36,210 nucleotides of DNA from Nocardia pseudovaccinii NBRC 100343. Its GTDB lineage: Bacteria > Actinomycetota > Actinomycetes > Mycobacteriales > Mycobacteriaceae. Each line of letters opens with the position of its first letter. Position 1 is the first letter of the stretch. Positions 23,758 to 32,513 of the stretch are shown here, piece after piece. The DNA lies in the NCBI RefSeq assembly GCF_001613225.1, contig NZ_BDBY01000174.1, positions 1 through 36,210 of the forward strand, read 5' to 3'. The translations under genes and the position numbers were made by a program. The notes below the pieces were generated by a model that saw only the letters and a list, made by a program, of their open reading frames with translations, was not told the DNA's origin and did no database searches.

Positions 23758-24908
23758 GCTCGTCCTCCCGGGGTGGTATCGAGGGGTGAAGTGGTGGCGG
23801 GAACGTCGTAGCGGCGCACGTCGGCGTGTTCGTCCCAAGCACTGAGGGGGGTCAACGTGACGGTTTGCCCTGCCTGCGGCGCGTGCAGCAGCATCTCGGT
23901 GCCGGTCTTGTCGTCGGGGCCGGAGTAGACCCGGCCGTAGTAGATGCCGACGTGATGGGAATCCGTCCCGGCCGGGGTGGTGAAGAAAATCAGGTCCCCC
24001 GGTGCCCGATCCGCGAGCAGCACCGAACGCGCACTCGGGTGGTCTTGTTGGGCTTGGGTGTAGTGCGGCAGGCGGATCCGGCCACCGGAGGCTTGGTAGA
24101 TCGCGTAGAGAGTCAACCCAGAGCAGTCGAATCCGCCGCCGGTCGGGCCGGTGGTGTCGCCGCCGCCCCACACATACGGAGTGCCGATCCATTTCATCGC
24201 CGCCTCGATGACCGCGCGACCGAACGCACTGGCGTGCGCGGGTAGTGGCGTCCCGGATCCGTTCGGCCCGCACCCGGCGGGTGAGGACCCGTCTTGGCGG
24301 GAGTGCATCGGGGCGGTATCGATGTCGGCGAACATCGCATAGAGCCGTTGCGCCAAATCTAGTTGCGCCCTATAGGCATTGGGCGCGGATTGTTCGATCG
24401 CCTGTGCCAGCTCGGCCGGTGACATGTGTGCGGCGGCGGACCCGAGTTGCGCGGCGTGGTCGTAGAACCAGTTAATTTGGTAGATCGGGTTCATCAGGGT
24501 GGCGATACCGACTGATCCCCAGACGCTGGCACGCATCTGGTGCGGGCCGAGTGAGTCGTGGTCATAGCCCAGGCCGTCGTTGCTGTAGTTCAGCGATTCC
24601 GGCACTGCGGGGTTGGCCAGGTTGCGGAAGGTGGATTCGGTGGCGGCGGCGGCCAGCTCGGCGATGATCATGTTCTGTGACATGCCGCGTTGTTTGCCGA
24701 TCACGACACCGTTGCGGGCCAGCTGTAACTGGCGCTCCGACAACCCCACCACTGATGTGCCGGTGGCACCACTGATCGCGGCGGCACTGTTGGCCAGTGG
24801 AGCAGCGCACGAACGAGCCGAATCGACGCCGACCACCATCAGCAGCAGTAGGATCAGCGCAATCGGTAGCGAGATCGCTGTCGCGATGACGGTTTTCGAG
24901 GTATCCAT
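23754..24908 (-). CDS. NlpC/P60 cell-wall hydrolase (VirB1-like role)
   Basis: Membrane-anchored peptidoglycan hydrolase of 384 residues, expected to open the wall for the mating channel. One membrane helix lies at residues 8-28 and a linker follows. A domain at about 60-195 carries ATESTFRN (Glu91) and DSLGPHQMRASVWG, the pattern of lytic-transglycosylase-like modules in actinobacterial conjugation proteins. The C-terminal NlpC/P60 domain has IGTPYVWGG, the catalytic Cys262 in FDCSGL and His319 in SHHVGIYYG. ATG 24908 overlaps the VirB4 stop by one base (TGATG); three GTG codons precede it. It corresponds to the TcpG/VirB1 component. Confidence 0.9.
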   Translation of the reverse strand: MDTSKTVIATAISLPIALILLLLMVVGVDSARSCAAPLANSAAAISGATGTSVVGLSERQLQLARNGVVIGKQRGMSQNMIIAELAAAATESTFRNLANPAVPESLNYSNDGLGYDHDSLGPHQMRASVWGSVGIATLMNPIYQINWFYDHAAQLGSAAAHMSPAELAQAIEQSAPNAYRAQLDLAQRLYAMFADIDTAPMHSRQDGSSPAGCGPNGSGTPLPAHASAFGRAVIEAAMKWIGTPYVWGGGDTTGPTGGGFDCSGLTLYAIYQASGGRIRLPHYTQAQQDHPSARSVLLADRAPGDLIFFTTPAGTDSHHVGIYYGRVYSGPDDKTGTEMLLHAPQAGQTVTLTPLSAWDEHADVRRYDVPATTSPLDTTPGGRA

Positions 24909-26623
24909 CACCACCACCTGCTCGGTTCCCCTGCCGCGGGCAGGTTGTCGAAGCGGCGGTTGGTGTTATGGATATCCGCAGCACGCTCGGTGGGGGTGAA
25001 CACCAGCCGGAACGGGATACCGGGTTCGTCGGCTTCGCCGGTCTTGAGCAGGAAACAGCCCGTGCCCGGTGGGGTTTCACGACGTGAGGGGTCCAAGTCG
25101 TCATCCGAGGGTGGGCGCGGCGCCGCCCATGAAGTGACAAGGCGTTTCTCGGTGTCGGTGATGCCGACCGCGTTGCGGATGCGGTTGATCTCCTCCGGCC
25201 CCACCGGTCCGATCAATTTCGCGCGAGCTCGCTCGAAGAACCCGAGGGCCTTGGCTTGTACCCCAACGGAGTCGAACGCGGCGAGGTCTTTGATGGTGTG
25301 GGAGCACATGATCAGCCCGGTCCCCAGCGCCCGATTCAATCGGGTCAGGGCATCGACGCGGTCGACCATGAAATCGCCCACGCCCAGCACCCGCCAGATC
25401 TCGTCCATGACGACTTCGAACGTGCGTGGCGGGGCGAGCCCGGCGTCAGCGAGTGCGTGCGCGGCGGCGACCGCGCCGAAGCCCTCGCTCCAGCAGACCA
25501 TCAGCACCGCCGCCAAGAGTTTGGTGTCGCCTTCGGGGATGCGGCTGACATCCACACACACCGCGGGGCTGGCCAAGTCCAGGCCGGTGGTGGTCGGCCC
25601 GTTGAAGATCGCGCCGAACGGTCCTTCGACCAGCGCGCGTAAGGACCGCCGCAGGGTTTTGGTGCTGGCGCGGTAGGCGGGTTCGTCGTCTTCCTCGGCG
25701 AACTGGCGCAGTTGGTCCCCGCCGCCGGAGATGACCTCCAGCAGGTTCGACAGCAGCGGCGGGTGTTCGTAGCTGAAACCACCTGTCGGGCTGTAGAGTT
25801 CGCGCAGCCCGGCGGCGAGGAGTACTTCTTCGTAGTCGGCGACGCGGGATCCGCGGACGAGTTCGATGAGCCCGGCGACGATGTTGACCTGTCCGGCTTC
25901 GACCCGGGCGGTGACCTGGCGGCGCTGGTCGGGGTCGGTGAGTCGCGCCACCACAGCACCGAGTGCGCCGACATCGAGGGGGTTGATGGTGCCGTGCCCG
26001 TAGCCGACGTCGACGACTTGCCCGCCGAGTTTCACGACGAGGTCGCGGTAGTCGGGTTTGGTGTCGCCCATGCACAGCACGGTTTCCCCGGCCGCGACCG
26101 CGCCGGTGACCATTCGTCGGATCAGGCTCGATTTGCCGAAACCATTGAGTGCCAGAACAAATGCGATCGGGGCGGTGATGAAGCCCCGCAGAAACCAGCT
26201 CATCGGGTCGAAATGCACCGGGGCACCGGTGATGTAGTGCGCGCCGACCGGCGTGCCGACGGTGGGCGCGCTGGCACCAACAGTGAAGGGCCACAATCCG
26301 CCCACTTGCACGGTTGTCGCACGCCACTCCCGCATACCGGGCACCACCGCGGCGCGGCCACCGCCGAGCCCACGGTAGCCGCGATCGGTCAGCGCCAGCA
26401 GCGATCGGTCGAAGCCTGCGCGGCCGGTTTCCTCCCCGCGGCGGGCCGCGGTGGCCCGGCGATGGTCATCGCTGGATATCGCCAGCCGTGCCCGCCAACC
26501 ACGCAACCCAGACTTGGCAGCGGCCGTCTCGATCGCGGCACGCGTGTGTGGTGTGAGAACTCGGACACCGGCGATCGTTTCGGTGCGGGCGGGGCGAGAT
26601 CCCTTGGCGCGGTGGGAGTTCAA
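24908..26623 (-). CDS. VirB4-like conjugation ATPase
   Basis: Cytoplasmic ATPase of 571 residues that powers assembly or transport in the mating channel. Walker A is ALNGFGKSS (158-166), a compact variant as seen in actinobacterial VirB4 proteins; Walker B is TFEVVMDEIW (401-410). CMGDTKPDYRDLVVKLGGQV and MCSHTIKDLAAFDS are further motor segments. The N-terminal 150 residues are short because the membrane and VirB3-like part is carried by the adjacent SCO6880-family gene. The start is TTG 26623, overlapping that gene as TTGA; GGGGG lies just upstream. It is followed by the NlpC/P60 gene. Confidence 0.9.
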   Translation of the reverse strand: MNSHRAKGSRPARTETIAGVRVLTPHTRAAIETAAAKSGLRGWRARLAISSDDHRRATAARRGEETGRAGFDRSLLALTDRGYRGLGGGRAAVVPGMREWRATTVQVGGLWPFTVGASAPTVGTPVGAHYITGAPVHFDPMSWFLRGFITAPIAFVLALNGFGKSSLIRRMVTGAVAAGETVLCMGDTKPDYRDLVVKLGGQVVDVGYGHGTINPLDVGALGAVVARLTDPDQRRQVTARVEAGQVNIVAGLIELVRGSRVADYEEVLLAAGLRELYSPTGGFSYEHPPLLSNLLEVISGGGDQLRQFAEEDDEPAYRASTKTLRRSLRALVEGPFGAIFNGPTTTGLDLASPAVCVDVSRIPEGDTKLLAAVLMVCWSEGFGAVAAAHALADAGLAPPRTFEVVMDEIWRVLGVGDFMVDRVDALTRLNRALGTGLIMCSHTIKDLAAFDSVGVQAKALGFFERARAKLIGPVGPEEINRIRNAVGITDTEKRLVTSWAAPRPPSDDDLDPSRRETPPGTGCFLLKTGEADEPGIPFRLVFTPTERAADIHNTNRRFDNLPAAGEPSRWW

Positions 26624-28092
26624 TTCAACACCCCCTTGGAAATGGAAGTGTGCTCGGGCAAGATCAACCCGATTCCGAGGCTGGCTGCGAACGCCGCGGC
26701 CTGGCTGCCGTAGCAGCGGCGTACCCCCAAGCGGGAGGCAGCGGCCATCGCTTTCACCGACGCTTCGATGCCGGGCAAGTCCGCGTCGAGGTGATCGGTG
26801 ACCGTCACCAGCGCCCCGAACCGGGTCAAGCCCGCCCCACGCGCCTGCTCCTCCCGGGCGGCTTGGGTATTGCCGACCCGGATCCGCGCCGACGCGCTCG
26901 CGATCCCGCGTTCGGTCTGCTCCGCCGCGACCGCGTCACGAAAGTCGGAGTCCACCAACGTGGTTGCCTCAGCGGCCGAATGCAGCCGGTAGACGATCGC
27001 CACCCGCTTGCGTGGCACGTCGGCGCGCGGGCGCAGTAACTCCTCGAGCACGGTTTCCATGACCGCACCGCGTGGGGCGGCGTCCATTTCCCAGGTGATC
27101 GAGCGAGCACCGTCGTGCAGGTAGTGATCCCAGCGGTCCCTGTGCGCCAGCGGGCCGACCGAGTCCCACGACTGTGTACGGAGGATCTCGGCACCGGCGG
27201 CTTCGACATCGCGTTGGGCGGCGAGGTCGTAGCGGGTGCGCACCAATCCCAGGACCTCCCATGCCTGCAGCGGTGTCGCTGGGAGCCCCGCGCGGGCCAG
27301 CTGGGACAGGACTCCTTGCAGGCGTTGCCCGATCTCGCGGGCCTGCTCGGCCTCATCACGGCGGATGCGGCCCTTGCCGATCGCGCGGTAGGTGATCGCG
27401 ATACGCGCTTCGATCCGCACCCCGACCCCACCGATATCAGCAGCGGCTTCCCTCATCACCGCCTTCGCATACGTCGGAGCATCCGGGCGCACCAGGCGGG
27501 TGACCTCCCGGGCCTGTTTGAGCCGGGTCTCGACGACGTTGTCCAACACCGCGGTCACCGCGACGACTTCCCCACCGCGACTCTGAGTCGCTAGGAACTG
27601 GCCGTACCCTTCGACCCAGGCGTCGATCTGGGCTTGGTCGACGAGTTCTTTACCGCGCGGGATCACCCGCAGCACCACCGTGTAGTGGTCGCTGCGGCGG
27701 ATATGGATCATGGCGAACCGTTTCCCGCCCGCCGTCTCGTACTCCGCCAGCCGCGAATCCGCCAACAGTCCAGGCAGTTTCGCAATCCCGGGAATCTTGG
27801 AGAACCGGCCAGCCTGATAGACGTGCTCACCGCGAGCTGCCGCAGCGGCGAACTGGACTCGCAGCAAGACGATCTCCCAGCCGGTACGCCCGTTGCGGGT
27901 GATCGCCAGCGGTGTGAACACCAGCGCCGCGGCGGCTACCAAACTCGCAGCCACCGACAGCGACCGGGTGAGCATGAACCCCACCATCACGGCGATGATC
28001 AAGCCCAGCCCGAGCATGGACACACCCCAGGTCAAGCCGAAGAACCCGGCCGAGCGAGGGCGTTCCCAGCGCCCGTACATGCGCGTGGTCAT
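26620..28092 (-). CDS. SCO6880-family conjugation protein
   Basis: Protein of 490 residues belonging to the SCO6880-like family, found beside VirB4 ATPases in actinobacterial integrative and conjugative elements. It begins MTTRMYGRWERPRSAGFFGL and has two membrane helices at about residues 15-60, comparable to a VirB3 or PrgI module. A long cytoplasmic domain follows with HIRRSDHYTVVLRVIPRGK and WVEGYGQFLATQ, helical spacer regions and a closing VTDHLDADLPGIEASVKAMA block. It likely anchors the VirB4 motor to the membrane. The start overlaps the VirB6-like stop by four bases (ATGA). Confidence 0.9.
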   Translation of the reverse strand: MTTRMYGRWERPRSAGFFGLTWGVSMLGLGLIIAVMVGFMLTRSLSVAASLVAAAALVFTPLAITRNGRTGWEIVLLRVQFAAAAARGEHVYQAGRFSKIPGIAKLPGLLADSRLAEYETAGGKRFAMIHIRRSDHYTVVLRVIPRGKELVDQAQIDAWVEGYGQFLATQSRGGEVVAVTAVLDNVVETRLKQAREVTRLVRPDAPTYAKAVMREAAADIGGVGVRIEARIAITYRAIGKGRIRRDEAEQAREIGQRLQGVLSQLARAGLPATPLQAWEVLGLVRTRYDLAAQRDVEAAGAEILRTQSWDSVGPLAHRDRWDHYLHDGARSITWEMDAAPRGAVMETVLEELLRPRADVPRKRVAIVYRLHSAAEATTLVDSDFRDAVAAEQTERGIASASARIRVGNTQAAREEQARGAGLTRFGALVTVTDHLDADLPGIEASVKAMAAASRLGVRRCYGSQAAAFAASLGIGLILPEHTSISKGVLN

Positions 28093-29534
28093 CGCCGAAC
28101 CTCCCCCGGCCCCAACGCATCAGGATCCAGACCACCCTCCGTGGCGTCTCGGGTCTGGCTCTCGATGGCCGAAACCCCCTGCTGTCCCAGTTGCGCACCC
28201 AGCATGACTGCAGCGGCCACCCCGGCACCGGCGGCGCCACCAGCACCGGCCGCCTCCCCGCCGCTGCCCGCACCAGCCGCGTTCGACGACTTCGCTGCAG
28301 CGGCTCCGCGTGGCGGTGCACCACCGCCATTCGAGTTGCCGCCCGAACCGCCATGGCCGACGCCAGGGCTGCCCGCCCCAGAGGGGGAGGCACCGATGCC
28401 ACCACTGCCGTCGGGCATCGGGCGGCCCCCTCCACCACCGCCTGCTCCAGGCGGGTCCCTGGGTGGTGGTGATGCGCCGCCCGGGTCGTTCTCGCCTTCG
28501 CTGACCTTGCGGCCTCGCGAGCGGTCGCCCAGCGAGGCCATCGCTACACCTGCAGCACCGCCTGCCAGCACGGCCGCCGCACCGCCCCCGCCTCCCAGAG
28601 GCGCCACCGCAGGTGCGACCAGCCGGATCAGCGCGGGCAGAACCACCACACTCATCACCAGCAGGATCAGCCCCAACAGGATCAGCTGCGGATCTCGCTG
28701 CTCCTCGCGGCCGATGACCGCAAACGCGATCGCATAGATGAGCGCTCCGGTCGGTTTGAACAGCACGAACGCCAGCGACCAACTCAACAGCTTCTTGTAT
28801 GCCTGCGAGCCTGGCCCGGTACCCGAGGCCGCAGCGGCCAGTGGGATCACGGCCACGACGAGGATCAGCAAGGCTTGGCGGATAACCAACATCACCAGCT
28901 GGATCAAGGTGCTGATCGAACCAAGTAGACCAACCAGCAAGAGCAGTCCGGTCCCGAGCCCGGAGCGGGTATTGGCGTCGAATTCGGTCAGGCGGCCTAC
29001 GACACCGTCCAGGTCACCACCGCTGGCGTCGAACAGGATCCAGTTGGCGAAGCTGTCACCGGCGCGGGTTCCGGTGGTGATCACCGCGGCGAAGGCCATC
29101 GACGCGAACACCGCCCGCGCCAGCATCAGAAAGCTCTCCTGTGCCTCGCCCGCGACCCCGCCCCGTTTCGCCAGCGCCAGCCGCGCCGCAGCGAACATGA
29201 TCCCGGTGGTCAGTAGCAGCACTTGCAGCCCGCTGCTGTATTCGCGGATCGCCGACAGCGCTGTGTCGGGCTCGTCTCCCGCGCCGGTGAGTTGCGGTGA
29301 GGGAATGGTGGTCCACCAGGTCATAGCGATCCGTAGCACTTTGGTGAAACCGTCGAGCAGGCTGTCGGCGAAGTCATCGAGCGCGGAACTGGCTGCCTCG
29401 GTTGCAGCGTGCCCGAGTTGTTCGCATGCCTGCTGAGGCCCAAGCGGCATGTCGCAGACATCGGGGATGGGCAGCTGGGTTCGCCATGTCGTGATCGCGG
29501 TGACCGGTGCGCCGATGAGGGCTGTATCGATCAT
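28089..29534 (-). CDS. VirB6/TrbL-like polytopic membrane protein
   Basis: Protein of 481 residues with about six to eight membrane helices, for example LQVLLLTTGIMFAAARLAL, MLARAVFASMAFAAVITTG, SGLGTGLLLLVGLLGSISTL, ALLILVVAVIPLAAAASG and LILLGLILLVMSVVVLPALI. It is the probable inner-membrane channel component. After the last helix comes a long Gly/Ala/Pro/Ser-rich, low-complexity tail (about residues 340-450), which accounts for the proline-rich shadow frames on the other strand. ATG 29534 overlaps the preceding stop (ATGA). The N terminus contains two Cys in DVCDMPLGPQQACEQLG. Confidence 0.88.
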   Translation of the reverse strand: MIDTALIGAPVTAITTWRTQLPIPDVCDMPLGPQQACEQLGHAATEAASSALDDFADSLLDGFTKVLRIAMTWWTTIPSPQLTGAGDEPDTALSAIREYSSGLQVLLLTTGIMFAAARLALAKRGGVAGEAQESFLMLARAVFASMAFAAVITTGTRAGDSFANWILFDASGGDLDGVVGRLTEFDANTRSGLGTGLLLLVGLLGSISTLIQLVMLVIRQALLILVVAVIPLAAAASGTGPGSQAYKKLLSWSLAFVLFKPTGALIYAIAFAVIGREEQRDPQLILLGLILLVMSVVVLPALIRLVAPAVAPLGGGGGAAAVLAGGAAGVAMASLGDRSRGRKVSEGENDPGGASPPPRDPPGAGGGGGGRPMPDGSGGIGASPSGAGSPGVGHGGSGGNSNGGGAPPRGAAAAKSSNAAGAGSGGEAAGAGGAAGAGVAAAVMLGAQLGQQGVSAIESQTRDATEGGLDPDALGPGEVRR

Positions 29535-30337
29535 GACAAGCCCTTCCAGTTTCCGAACCCCGTGAGGGAAGAGGCGGAAGTGCCTGGGCCCCAGAGTGTT
29601 TCGATGTTCTCTGGTACTCGCACCTGCCAGTCGCCGCCGATCCAGGCCATCGGCCAGGTCGAGATCGTGTAGCCGATGTCGTCGTGGGTAGCGAACTGCA
29701 CAAGGGCGAGGTCGTCGCGGTAGCCGGGCTGGATCCTGACGCCGTCGGGGACCACGACGTAGCGGGCGGCGTCGCGGGTGCGCTGGCGGGAGCGGGTGAA
29801 TCGGTCGAGTAGTGCTTGGCCGCCGCCGTAGTAGCGTTCTCGCGCGACTTGCTGCCACACACCGTCAGGCGCGGCCAGAGCACGAGCCAGCGCGTCGGCG
29901 GCGGCGAGCGCGGCACCTTGCGGGGTGTGGGCGAATCCTGTTGCGATGCCGTCGTTAATGCGGGCGGGCCCGTCGCTGCCCGATATCGGTAGTGCCGCTC
30001 CGCCCCAGCCGCGCTGCCACTGCATGCGCGCGGGCGGGGTCGTCAGGTAGTCCGGGCTGGCGGGGTCGATTCGGGTGCTCGGATCTTGTGGAAGAGCGGC
30101 CCCGGATTGCTCGTCTGGCACTTCCAGGCGGTTGCCGAACAGGTCGGTGGTCGGCGGCAACGGCACGACCGTTGGTGGCCGCTCGGGAAAGGTTCGTTCG
30201 GTCGGGGTGTGGATGTTGCCGGGATCTGCTGGGATATCGCGGTGGCCGGTGTCGCGTGTGATGGTCAGCGCGAACGCTGCGATCACGACGGCGGTGATGC
30301 CCGCGAGCAGGATGATCAGCAGGCGATGGGATTTCAC
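29531..30337 (-). CDS. Membrane-anchored exported conjugation protein (DUF8175-like)
   Basis: Protein of 268 residues with one N-terminal membrane helix (LLIILLAGITAVVIAAFALT), a proline-rich linker and an extracytoplasmic domain. The domain contains WQRGWGGAALPISGSDGPAR, IATGFAHTPQGAALAAADAL and a closing WIGGDWQVRVPENIE. The same blocks occur in the upstream lipoprotein at 30349, so the two are paralogues. GTG 30337 has GGAG 7 bases upstream. The family assignment to DUF8175 is from memory of proteins beside SCO6880 genes and should be tested. It is likely a structural part of the channel on the outer face. Confidence 0.8.
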   Translation of the reverse strand: MKSHRLLIILLAGITAVVIAAFALTITRDTGHRDIPADPGNIHTPTERTFPERPPTVVPLPPTTDLFGNRLEVPDEQSGAALPQDPSTRIDPASPDYLTTPPARMQWQRGWGGAALPISGSDGPARINDGIATGFAHTPQGAALAAADALARALAAPDGVWQQVARERYYGGGQALLDRFTRSRQRTRDAARYVVVPDGVRIQPGYRDDLALVQFATHDDIGYTISTWPMAWIGGDWQVRVPENIETLWGPGTSASSLTGFGNWKGLS

Positions 30338-30348
30338 GGTGGGTCTCC

Positions 30349-30987
30349 TCAGCGCGGGGTGAATGCGGCCATGTCCGGCGGCGGCACCGCGAGGGCGGTG
30401 ACAGGAGCGGCGGTCGGGTCCTCGGGTAGCCGCAGCCGCCAGTCCTCGCCTTGCCAGGTGACGTGGGTGTTGTTGCGGGTGACGGAGTTGTCGGGGTGGA
30501 GGGTGTAGATATCGACGTCAGTGGCGTCGAGGGTGTGGTGGGCGATCACGTAACCGAGGACTTTCGGTGCGCCGCTGGTGATGGGTGCGGTGATCGAGAT
30601 TTGGGCGCGGGCAGTAGCCCAGTTGTCACGAACTGGTCCTGGGGCGAGCATGCGCGCTCCGACCATCGCCCACTGGGTGTCGGTGGCGATGGACATCCGC
30701 ACCGTCGAATGGATCGCGGCCAGCGCGGCACCTGCCGGTGAATGATCGAATCCGCTGGCTACCGGTCCGTCGATGTGGTGTGGACCTTGGTCAGCGACTG
30801 GAAGGTCGACGCCTAGGAAGCTCTGCCACCGCAGTCCGGTGGGCACGGTGGGGTTCGCGGTCGCGCTGTCGGGGGCGGAATCGCGGGAGCCCTCGGAACC
30901 GCAGGCGAGCAAGCCAGCCGCCGCGGTCAGTCCGACGCAGGCGAGCATCGCCATAACGCGGCTGCGACGGGAGCGGAAAAGGTTCAC
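30349..30987 (-). CDS. Exported lipoprotein paralogous to 29531-30337
   Basis: Protein of 212 residues. The N terminus MNLFRSRRSRVMAMLACVGL continues through a hydrophobic stretch to LLACGS, a near-lipobox giving lipidated Cys29. The mature domain reads LRWQSFLGVDLPVADQGPHH, VASGFDHSPAGAALAAIHST and finally WQGEDWRLRLPEDPTA, block for block like the following gene. GTG 30987 has AGGAGG 7 bases upstream. Both proteins probably sit on the outer face of the membrane in the mating channel. They are separated by 11 bases. Confidence 0.8.
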   Translation of the reverse strand: MNLFRSRRSRVMAMLACVGLTAAAGLLACGSEGSRDSAPDSATANPTVPTGLRWQSFLGVDLPVADQGPHHIDGPVASGFDHSPAGAALAAIHSTVRMSIATDTQWAMVGARMLAPGPVRDNWATARAQISITAPITSGAPKVLGYVIAHHTLDATDVDIYTLHPDNSVTRNNTHVTWQGEDWRLRLPEDPTAAPVTALAVPPPDMAAFTPR

Positions 30988-31008
30988 TGAGTGGCCTCCT
31001 TGGACGAA

Positions 31009-31239
31009 TCAGGTGGGCAGAACGGTGATGGCGATGGAGCTGGCCGCCCCGAGCAGGGCCGCGCCCAGCAGTGCGCCGAGCAGTCCTTCGACGCCTTCTT
31101 CGCGGTACATGCGGATCGCCAGCAGCCCACCGACCCACACCGCACGAGCGATGCACAGCAGCAGCACGAACCACATCAGGTAGCCCAGCAATTGAGTCAG
31201 CGGCGAAAGCACCTGCGCAGGAAGCGGTTTGGCGATCAC
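31009..31239 (-). CDS. Two-helix membrane protein, VirB2/TrbC-like (copy 2)
   Basis: Small protein of 76 residues beginning MIAKPLPAQVLSPLTQLLGY, with helices LLGYLMWFVLLLCIARAVWV and LLGALLGAALLGAASSIAIT joined by a charged loop (RMYREEGVEG). The topology and the order of residues follow the two-helix protein at 32217-32513. Such proteins resemble VirB2/TrbC pilin-type or channel subunits. The GTG at 31239 overlaps the alpha/beta hydrolase stop as GTGA and is preferred to the TTG at 31248. The lipoprotein gene starts 21 bases further on. Confidence 0.78.
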   Translation of the reverse strand: MIAKPLPAQVLSPLTQLLGYLMWFVLLLCIARAVWVGGLLAIRMYREEGVEGLLGALLGAALLGAASSIAITVLPT

Positions 31240-32213
31240 AGCGGGCAACCATGCTGTTGGGTGCGGTAGGCAACCTCGAGCGCGGCCAGGATCGGCTCGC
31301 AGGCTTTGGCGGGCTCGACGTAGGGCAGGGAGTGCCCGGCGCCGGGGATGCTGTCGTACTCACCCCAGATTTGCTCGGCCAGGCGTTCGGATCTGCTGGG
31401 TGCGACAACGGGATCGAGTTGCCCGGTCAGCACCCACGTCGGGACACATCGCAAAATGCTGGCCGCCTCATGGGTCAAGGCGGTGCCGCTGCAGGCGGCG
31501 AGCACTGCGTCGAGGTTTCCGCTCGACCTCCCGCTGCGGACGGCGTCGACCAGATTGCGGCGCGGCAATCGGTAGCGGGTCGGAGGCTCAGATAGGTCGG
31601 CGGTCAGTTCCTCGACGAGCTGACGCCCTCGCTGTCGGGAGCGACTGCCTTCGACGTGGATGCCAGGTCTTGGGAGCCAAGGGAATTCGGGGCATCCGTT
31701 GAACAGCACGATGCCTGTCAAGGCGCGGGCACGGCCTGGGCATTGCTCGGCCCAGGCCTGCACCAGCAGCGAAGCGATCGAGTGCGCGACCAGGACGACC
31801 GCGCCGTGCGCGTGGGCTAGGACCGTGTCGAGGTCATCGACCAGCGTCCGCAATATAGTTGCGGCCTCGGTTTGTGGATGCTCGGATGCGCCGTGTCCGC
31901 GTTGGTCATACACGATCTGGGCGATGCCGCCGTCTAGGCGTTGGTGGAGATGCTCGGTCAGTGGCGTCCAGTAGCTGGAGTCGGTGAACATGGCGTGGAG
32001 ATAGACCACGCTCGCCGGAGGGCAGGCTGGGCCCAGCCGTGCGGCCGAAAGCTGGACCCCATCGGGGGCAGTAATAGCGAACGAGCTCGCGTCGGGATGA
32101 TCGGCGGTGTGGTGTTCGGACGCCGCATTCGCTGCGGGTGGGACTTGGGCTTCGGCGCTGCGGGTGCCGGATGTGGTTGTCAGCGGTTGGAGATGAATCG
32201 GGAAGTGGCGCAT
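31236..32213 (-). CDS. Alpha/beta hydrolase inside the conjugation operon
   Basis: Soluble alpha/beta-hydrolase-fold protein of 325 residues with a long polar N-terminal extension (about 45 residues). The core has VVYLHAMFTDSSYW as the oxyanion strand, YDQRGHGASEHP, a nucleophile elbow LVAHSIAS with Ser145, Asp267 in TGQLDPVV and His294 in GAGHSLPY, so the triad is intact. The elbow is AHSIA where most relatives have GHSxG. No signal peptide, so it is probably cytoplasmic. It sits between two related pilin-like genes, 3 bases after the first, and overlaps the second, an odd place for a metabolic enzyme. The substrate is unknown. Confidence 0.88.
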   Translation of the reverse strand: MRHFPIHLQPLTTTSGTRSAEAQVPPAANAASEHHTADHPDASSFAITAPDGVQLSAARLGPACPPASVVYLHAMFTDSSYWTPLTEHLHQRLDGGIAQIVYDQRGHGASEHPQTEAATILRTLVDDLDTVLAHAHGAVVLVAHSIASLLVQAWAEQCPGRARALTGIVLFNGCPEFPWLPRPGIHVEGSRSRQRGRQLVEELTADLSEPPTRYRLPRRNLVDAVRSGRSSGNLDAVLAACSGTALTHEAASILRCVPTWVLTGQLDPVVAPSRSERLAEQIWGEYDSIPGAGHSLPYVEPAKACEPILAALEVAYRTQQHGCPL

Positions 32214-32216
32214 GGG

Positions 32217-32513
32217 TTATGCGCCTCCGGTGACGACAGCGTTCATGATCATTCCGGCGCTGGTGGCGATAATGCCGCCGACCAGGGCAGCCAGGATGAT
32301 CTTGGGTGATTCGACCGCGCCCCCGTGCCATCTCTCCCACCCGAATTTGCCGCCGGCGTAGATCAAGGCGGCGATTCCGGCGAGCATGACGATCCAGGAC
32401 AGGTAGTTGACCAGGTTGACCAGCTTGTCCGCGCCCGGCGGCGAGACCGGGGTGATCTGAATCTGCTGGGCGAGCACGGTGATCGCCTCGTCGACCGCTT
32501 TGGCGGTGGTCAT
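32217..32513 (-). CDS. Two-helix membrane protein, VirB2/TrbC-like (copy 1)
   Basis: Protein of 98 residues with a polar N terminus, then LSWIVMLAGIAALIYAGGKF and IILAALVGGIIATSAGMIMN as membrane helices, separated by a short loop EVWHGG-like stretch (WERWHGGAVESP). Size and topology fit VirB2/TrbC-type subunits of type IV secretion systems. ATG 32513 overlaps the DUF6668-like stop as ATGA. It is related to the two-helix gene on the other side of the alpha/beta hydrolase. The pilin role is an inference from topology and neighbourhood. Confidence 0.82.
   Translation of the reverse strand: MTTAKAVDEAITVLAQQIQITPVSPPGADKLVNLVNYLSWIVMLAGIAALIYAGGKFGWERWHGGAVESPKIILAALVGGIIATSAGMIMNAVVTGGA

Noticed and set aside
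25712..26713. Plus-strand open frame of 333 codons
   Set aside because: Antisense to the VirB4-like ATPase with intact Walker motifs. Composition is shadow-like.
27634..28737. Plus-strand open frame of 367 codons, very rich in Pro and Ala
   Set aside because: It lies opposite the SCO6880 gene and the Gly/Ala-rich tail of the VirB6-like gene. Its proline runs are the complement of glycine codons, so it is a shadow.
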